In this document: positions 59,989 to 64,000 of the stretch, piece after piece
How positions within the stretch are numbered: position 1 is the first letter of the stretch
Layout: every line of letters starts with the position of its first letter
Assembly (NCBI GenBank): GCA_902577575.1
Contig: CACGZQ010000005.1
Location: 1 to 64,000, forward strand
DNA length: 64,000 bases
DNA from: an uncultured Pelagibacteraceae bacterium
Lineage (GTDB): Bacteria > Pseudomonadota > Alphaproteobacteria > Pelagibacterales > Pelagibacteraceae
Reading direction: 5' to 3'
The notes under the pieces: model-generated
Told to the model about the DNA's origin: nothing
The model's database searches: none
Seen by the model: the letters and a program-made list of their open reading frames with translations, nothing else
Translations under genes and position numbers: made by a program

Positions 59989-60916
59989 AATTTATTTAGC
60001 GTCACCAAGAGGATTTTGTGCTGGAGTTAAAAGAGCAATTGAGATAGTTGAAAGATCTATCAGCAAGTTTGGAGCTCCGGTATATGTTCGTCATGAAATA
60101 GTGCATAATAAGCAGGTTGTTGAAGAGTTAAAAGAAAAAGGTGCAATTTTCGTTGATGAATTATCTGATGTAGATGACGCGAGTAGGCCTGTAATTTTCT
60201 CAGCTCATGGAGTACCAAAGTCAGTTCCAAAAGAGGCAAAATTAAAAAATTTATCCTTTGTAGATGCAACTTGTCCATTAGTTTCAAAAGTTCACAGAGA
60301 GTCAGAACAATTAAATAAAAATGGTTTCGATATATTTTTAATAGGGCATAAAAATCACCCTGAAGTTATTGGCACAATGGGTCAGCTTCCAAAAGGATCA
60401 ATTAAACTAATCGAGACAAAAAATGATGTTGATCTGCTAAAAGAAAGAGATTTTAAAAAACCTCTTGCATATATTACTCAAACAACTCTGTCCGTAGATG
60501 ATACAGCTGAAATAATTGAAGCTCTTAAAAATAAGTTTCCAAAAATTAAAGGCCCTATTAAAGAGGATATATGTTATGCTACTACTAACAGGCAGTCCGC
60601 AGTAAAAGAGATAGCTTCTAAGTGTGATATGTTTTTTGTAGTGGGTAGTCGTAACTCTTCTAATTCTGTCAGATTAGTTGAAGTTGCAAAAAAAGCGGGT
60701 TGTAATAATTCTCATTTAATGCATTCTGAAAAAGAAATTCCTTTTAATGAAATAGAAAATTCTGAAACCATCGGAATATCTTCTGGGGCGTCTGCACCAG
60801 AAAAGCTTGTTCAAACTTTGTTGAACAATTTGAGAAAAGATAGAAATGTTTCTATTCAAGAAGTAATAGTTGCAGAAGAAAAGGTTGTATTTAAATTGCC
60901 GAAAGAACTCAATTAA
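59972..60916 (+). CDS. ispH: 4-hydroxy-3-methylbut-2-enyl diphosphate reductase
   Basis: LASPRGFCAGVKRAIEIVE, VRHEIVHNKQVVEELKEKGAIFV, DATCPLVSKVHRE, ICYATTNRQSAV. Confidence 0.98.
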   Translation: MKKELKIYLASPRGFCAGVKRAIEIVERSISKFGAPVYVRHEIVHNKQVVEELKEKGAIFVDELSDVDDASRPVIFSAHGVPKSVPKEAKLKNLSFVDATCPLVSKVHRESEQLNKNGFDIFLIGHKNHPEVIGTMGQLPKGSIKLIETKNDVDLLKERDFKKPLAYITQTTLSVDDTAEIIEALKNKFPKIKGPIKEDICYATTNRQSAVKEIASKCDMFFVVGSRNSSNSVRLVEVAKKAGCNNSHLMHSEKEIPFNEIENSETIGISSGASAPEKLVQTLLNNLRKDRNVSIQEVIVAEEKVVFKLPKELN

Positions 60917-61884
60917 TGGCTGTCTATACAAAGTTAAATCAAAAAAAGATTGAGGAAATTTTATCTAATTATAGTTTAGGTAAAATGGACTCATTCAAAG
61001 GAATTGAAGAGGGTATTGAAAATACAAACTATTTTTTATCAATTAATAAAAAAAAATTTATATTAACAATTTACGAAAAAAGAGTTAAATCTGCTGATCT
61101 TCCTTTTTTTTCTAATCTAATGTCATCTTTAAATAAAGCTGGTTTTAAATGCCCTGCTCCTATTTCTAATAATAATAATGAGACTATTACAAATTTTGGG
61201 GGGAAAAAATTAATGATCGTGTCATTTCTTGAGGGGAAAGCTAAACAAAATTTATCACCAACCAATTGTAAATCAATCGGATCTGAAATAGCTAAAATGC
61301 ATGAGCTCACTAAGAATTTAAAATTAAATCGACAAAATGACCTATCCATAAATTCATGGAGAAAATTATTTAATTCAGTCAAAGATAAGTGTGAAAATAT
61401 ACATAAAGATCTACCAAGATTAATTGAAGAAAATCTTAATGATGTTGAAAAAAGTTGGCCAAAAAATCTGCCTAGAGGAATAATCCATGCAGATTTATTT
61501 CACGACAATATTTTTTTTATTCAAGATAAATTTAGTGGTGTGATTGACTTTTATTTTTCATGTGAAGATTTTTTTGCGTTTGAAATCGCCATTTGCTTTA
61601 ACGCTTTATGTTTTGATGGTCTAAAAAGTAATTTAAGTTTTAACGTTACTAAAGCAAAGAATTTTATCGATGGGTATACATCTGTAAGAAAATTGTCTCA
61701 AGAAGAATTAAATAATATTAAGGTTTTATCTCAAGGCGCTGCTTTGAGATTCTTGCTAACTCGAGTATTTGATGCATTAAATAAAGTAGAAGGAGCAATA
61801 GTTAAAATTAAAGATCCAATGGAGTATTTAAAAAGATTAGAATTTCACAAAAATGCAAAAAATCACGAGGATTATTTCTTTTAA
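60916..61884 (+). CDS. thrB: Homoserine kinase type II (ThrB, choline-kinase-like fold)
   Basis: GIEEGIENTNYFL, LPRGIIHADLFHDNIFF, GVIDFYFSCEDFFAFEIAICFN. Confidence 0.93.
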   Translation: MAVYTKLNQKKIEEILSNYSLGKMDSFKGIEEGIENTNYFLSINKKKFILTIYEKRVKSADLPFFSNLMSSLNKAGFKCPAPISNNNNETITNFGGKKLMIVSFLEGKAKQNLSPTNCKSIGSEIAKMHELTKNLKLNRQNDLSINSWRKLFNSVKDKCENIHKDLPRLIEENLNDVEKSWPKNLPRGIIHADLFHDNIFFIQDKFSGVIDFYFSCEDFFAFEIAICFNALCFDGLKSNLSFNVTKAKNFIDGYTSVRKLSQEELNNIKVLSQGAALRFLLTRVFDALNKVEGAIVKIKDPMEYLKRLEFHKNAKNHEDYFF

Positions 61885-62306
61885 TGAAATTAAAAATTTA
61901 TACTGATGGTGCTTGCTCTGGAAATCCTGGGAAAGGAGGTTGGGCAGCAATCATATTAGATGATTCTAATCAATCAAGTATTTCTGGAAGTGAAAGTAAT
62001 ACGACTAATAATAGGATGGAATTAATGGCTCCAATTATGGCATTAAAAAAAATAAAAAATAAATCAGAGATTACAATTTTCACTGACTCGAAATATGTGA
62101 AAGATGGAATAACCGATTGGATTAAAAAGTGGAAAGTAAATAATTGGAAAAGTTCAAACAAGAAACCAGTTAAAAATAAAGATCTTTGGATTAAATTAGA
62201 TAATGCTTGCCTAAAACATAAAGTTACATGGAAATGGGTTAAGGCGCACGCTGGCAATAAATATAATAATCTTGTTGATGAATTGGCAGTTTCAAAAATT
62301 AAATAG
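61884..62306 (+). CDS. rnhA: Ribonuclease HI
   Basis: IYTDGACSGNPGKGGWAAII, TNNRMELMAPIMAL, TDSKYVKDGI, WVKAHAGNKYN. Confidence 0.97.
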   Translation: MKLKIYTDGACSGNPGKGGWAAIILDDSNQSSISGSESNTTNNRMELMAPIMALKKIKNKSEITIFTDSKYVKDGITDWIKKWKVNNWKSSNKKPVKNKDLWIKLDNACLKHKVTWKWVKAHAGNKYNNLVDELAVSKIK

Positions 62307-62784
62307 ATTTTAAAAAGCTTTCAGCTGAAGATAATTCACATGTAGCTGTTTCTTTTTCTTCCTCTACTTTTTTAACTTCGCCATTTTCCACAAGCATAGT
62401 GTATCTATTTGATCTAATTCCTAATCCTTTTTCGGATTTATCTACTTCTGCTCCAATAGCTTTTGTAAATTTAAGAAAGGGATCGCCAGCCATAAAAATT
62501 TTACTGCCAGCGTTTTGGTTTTCACCCCAAGCCTTCATAACATTTGGATCATTTACAGCTATGCATATAATTTTTGTAATTCCTTTTTGAGTAGCTAAGT
62601 CGTAATTTTTTATATACCCAGGAAGATGAAGAGCTGAACAAGTTTTAGTAAAAGCTCCAGGCATACCTAAAATAATAGTCTTACCTTTACAAAGATCTAA
62701 AATATCAATTTTTTTTACATCATTATTTTGATCAAGATAAAATAACTCCGAGTTAGGTAGTTTGTCTCCTATTTTTATTCTCAT
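62299..62784 (-). CDS. Peroxiredoxin (Prx5/AhpE-like redoxin)
   Basis: ILGMPGAFTKTCSALHLPGYI, NDPNVMKAWGENQNAG. Confidence 0.93.
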   Translation of the reverse strand: MRIKIGDKLPNSELFYLDQNNDVKKIDILDLCKGKTIILGMPGAFTKTCSALHLPGYIKNYDLATQKGITKIICIAVNDPNVMKAWGENQNAGSKIFMAGDPFLKFTKAIGAEVDKSEKGLGIRSNRYTMLVENGEVKKVEEEKETATCELSSAESFLKSI

Positions 62785-64000
62785 TGAATTTTGCCCAAAA
62801 TATAATTTTTTACTTCTGAATTTGAATTTCTGATAATATCAAATGTTTCCTTTTTATCTATATTCAATTTTAAATGCTCAGGTGAGTCTAAATTTTTTCC
62901 TATGGCTTTTTTAATAGTATCTTTAAACTTGAAAGGATGAGCTGTACCAAGAACAACTATATCTCCTAAATTTTTAAAACTTTTTGCTGCTCCTACTCCA
63001 GTAGCAGTATGAGGATCAATTATAAATTGATGCTCTTTATAAATTTCATTAATTATAGATACTGTCTCTTCATCTGAAACTTTTACTGCTTCAAAATCCT
63101 TTTTAATTTTATCGATTTCTTTTTTGTCTAAATTGAATAAACTTTTTGATGATAGATCATTCATTAATGACCCTACCTTACTATCGCTTTCATCTAATAT
63201 ATAATAAAGCAGCCTCTCAAAATTACTGGCAACTTGTATATCCATACTTGGTGTAATGGTTGCTTTCACTTTATCAGGTTTATATTCACCTGTATTAATA
63301 ACTCTCTGTAAAATATCATTTTTATTTGTAGCAACTATAAGTTTATTAATTGGTAAACCCATTTTTTTTGCAACGTATCCAGCATAGATATCACCAAAAT
63401 TACCGGTTGGTACTGAAAAGCTTATATTGTTTTTTTTTAATCTAAAGAAAGAATAAAAATAATAAACAATTTGACAAACAATTCTTGCCCAATTGATAGA
63501 ATTTACACCTGACATATTTATTTTTGATCTAAAACTATTTTCATTAAAAAGCTCTTTTACAATTTTTTGACAATCATCAAATGAACCCTCGATAGCTATA
63601 TTATAAATATTAGCTCCACCAATTGTTGTCATTATTTTTCTTTGAATATTTGAAATCTTATTATGCGGATGCAGTACAAAAAGATTTATATTTTTTCTAT
63701 TGCTTAATGCAGCTATAGCCGCTGAACCAGTATCTCCTGATGTAGCAACTATGACATTTACAGTTTTATCTTTAGCTACTTCTAAATGGTCGTACATATT
63801 GCCAATTACCTGCATTGCAATGTCTTTAAAAGCTAAAGTAGGTCCATGATAAAGCTCGAGAAGATTTATATTTCCAATTTTTTTTATATTTACGACTTCT
63901 TTTTCTTTAAAACTACTATAAGATTTTTGTATCAGTGAGCTAAGTTCTTCTTTTTTAATTTCACCTGAACAGAAATTAAAGATAATTTCTGTAGCAAGTT
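62781..64000 (-). CDS. thrC: Threonine synthase (N-terminus beyond window end)
   Basis: Reading through the edge gives LYHGPTLAFKDIAMQ (PLP Lys motif); VIVATSGDTGSAAIAAL, VPTGNFGDIYAGYVAKKMG. ORF track's 63815 start is an internal Met. Confidence 0.95.
   Translation of the reverse strand, partial: LATEIIFNFCSGEIKKEELSSLIQKSYSSFKEKEVVNIKKIGNINLLELYHGPTLAFKDIAMQVIGNMYDHLEVAKDKTVNVIVATSGDTGSAAIAALSNRKNINLFVLHPHNKISNIQRKIMTTIGGANIYNIAIEGSFDDCQKIVKELFNENSFRSKINMSGVNSINWARIVCQIVYYFYSFFRLKKNNISFSVPTGNFGDIYAGYVAKKMGLPINKLIVATNKNDILQRVINTGEYKPDKVKATITPSMDIQVASNFERLLYYILDESDSKVGSLMNDLSSKSLFNLDKKEIDKIKKDFEAVKVSDEETVSIINEIYKEHQFIIDPHTATGVGAAKSFKNLGDIVVLGTAHPFKFKDTIKKAIGKNLDSPEHLKLNIDKKETFDIIRNSNSEVKNYILGKIQ

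Noticed and set aside
61071-61382. 103-aa antisense ORF within thrB
   Set aside because: Shadow ORF; thrB frame is motif-supported.
62781-63815. thrC ORF as a truncated pseudogene
   Set aside because: The frame continues to the window edge through the LYHGPTLAFKD motif; it is cut only by the window boundary.

Overview
AT-rich window, densely packed with bacterial housekeeping genes. Gene content and order suggest a streamlined alphaproteobacterium, SAR11/Pelagibacterales-like (inference). I see about 60 protein genes, 2 tRNAs (CAU anticodon; Gln-UUG) and RNase P RNA on the minus strand. I see no mobile elements, CRISPR arrays, phage genes or obvious defence islands. Main blocks: (1) a cell-division/wall cluster on the minus strand, mraZ-ftsZ-rsmH-ftsL-ftsI-murE, with ftsZ unusually placed directly after mraZ and a three-box MraZ-type operator over the promoter; (2) yqeY-dnaG-rpoD and carAB; (3) uvrB-folM-like-folB-uvrC-pgsA; (4) ilvE, petP/petR-like regulators plus a histidine kinase, and petABC; (5) a 15-gene + strand directon from about 49.8 to 62.3 kb with no gap above about 16 bp: DUF721-dsbA-smc-atpIBEF'F-crtI-crtB-crtY-blh-ispH-thrB-rnhA. 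In that directon a retinal-biosynthesis cassette is fused to the ATP synthase F0 operon, with no rhodopsin or crtE in view. The best second-look items are the short SMC that seems to lack a hinge domain, the F0/retinal/ispH linkage, the mraZ-ftsZ arrangement with its operator, and extreme compaction (all eight convergent CDS pairs overlap at their ends; two divergent pairs have essentially no intergenic DNA). No computation or database search was run; identities rest on recognised motifs in the supplied translations.
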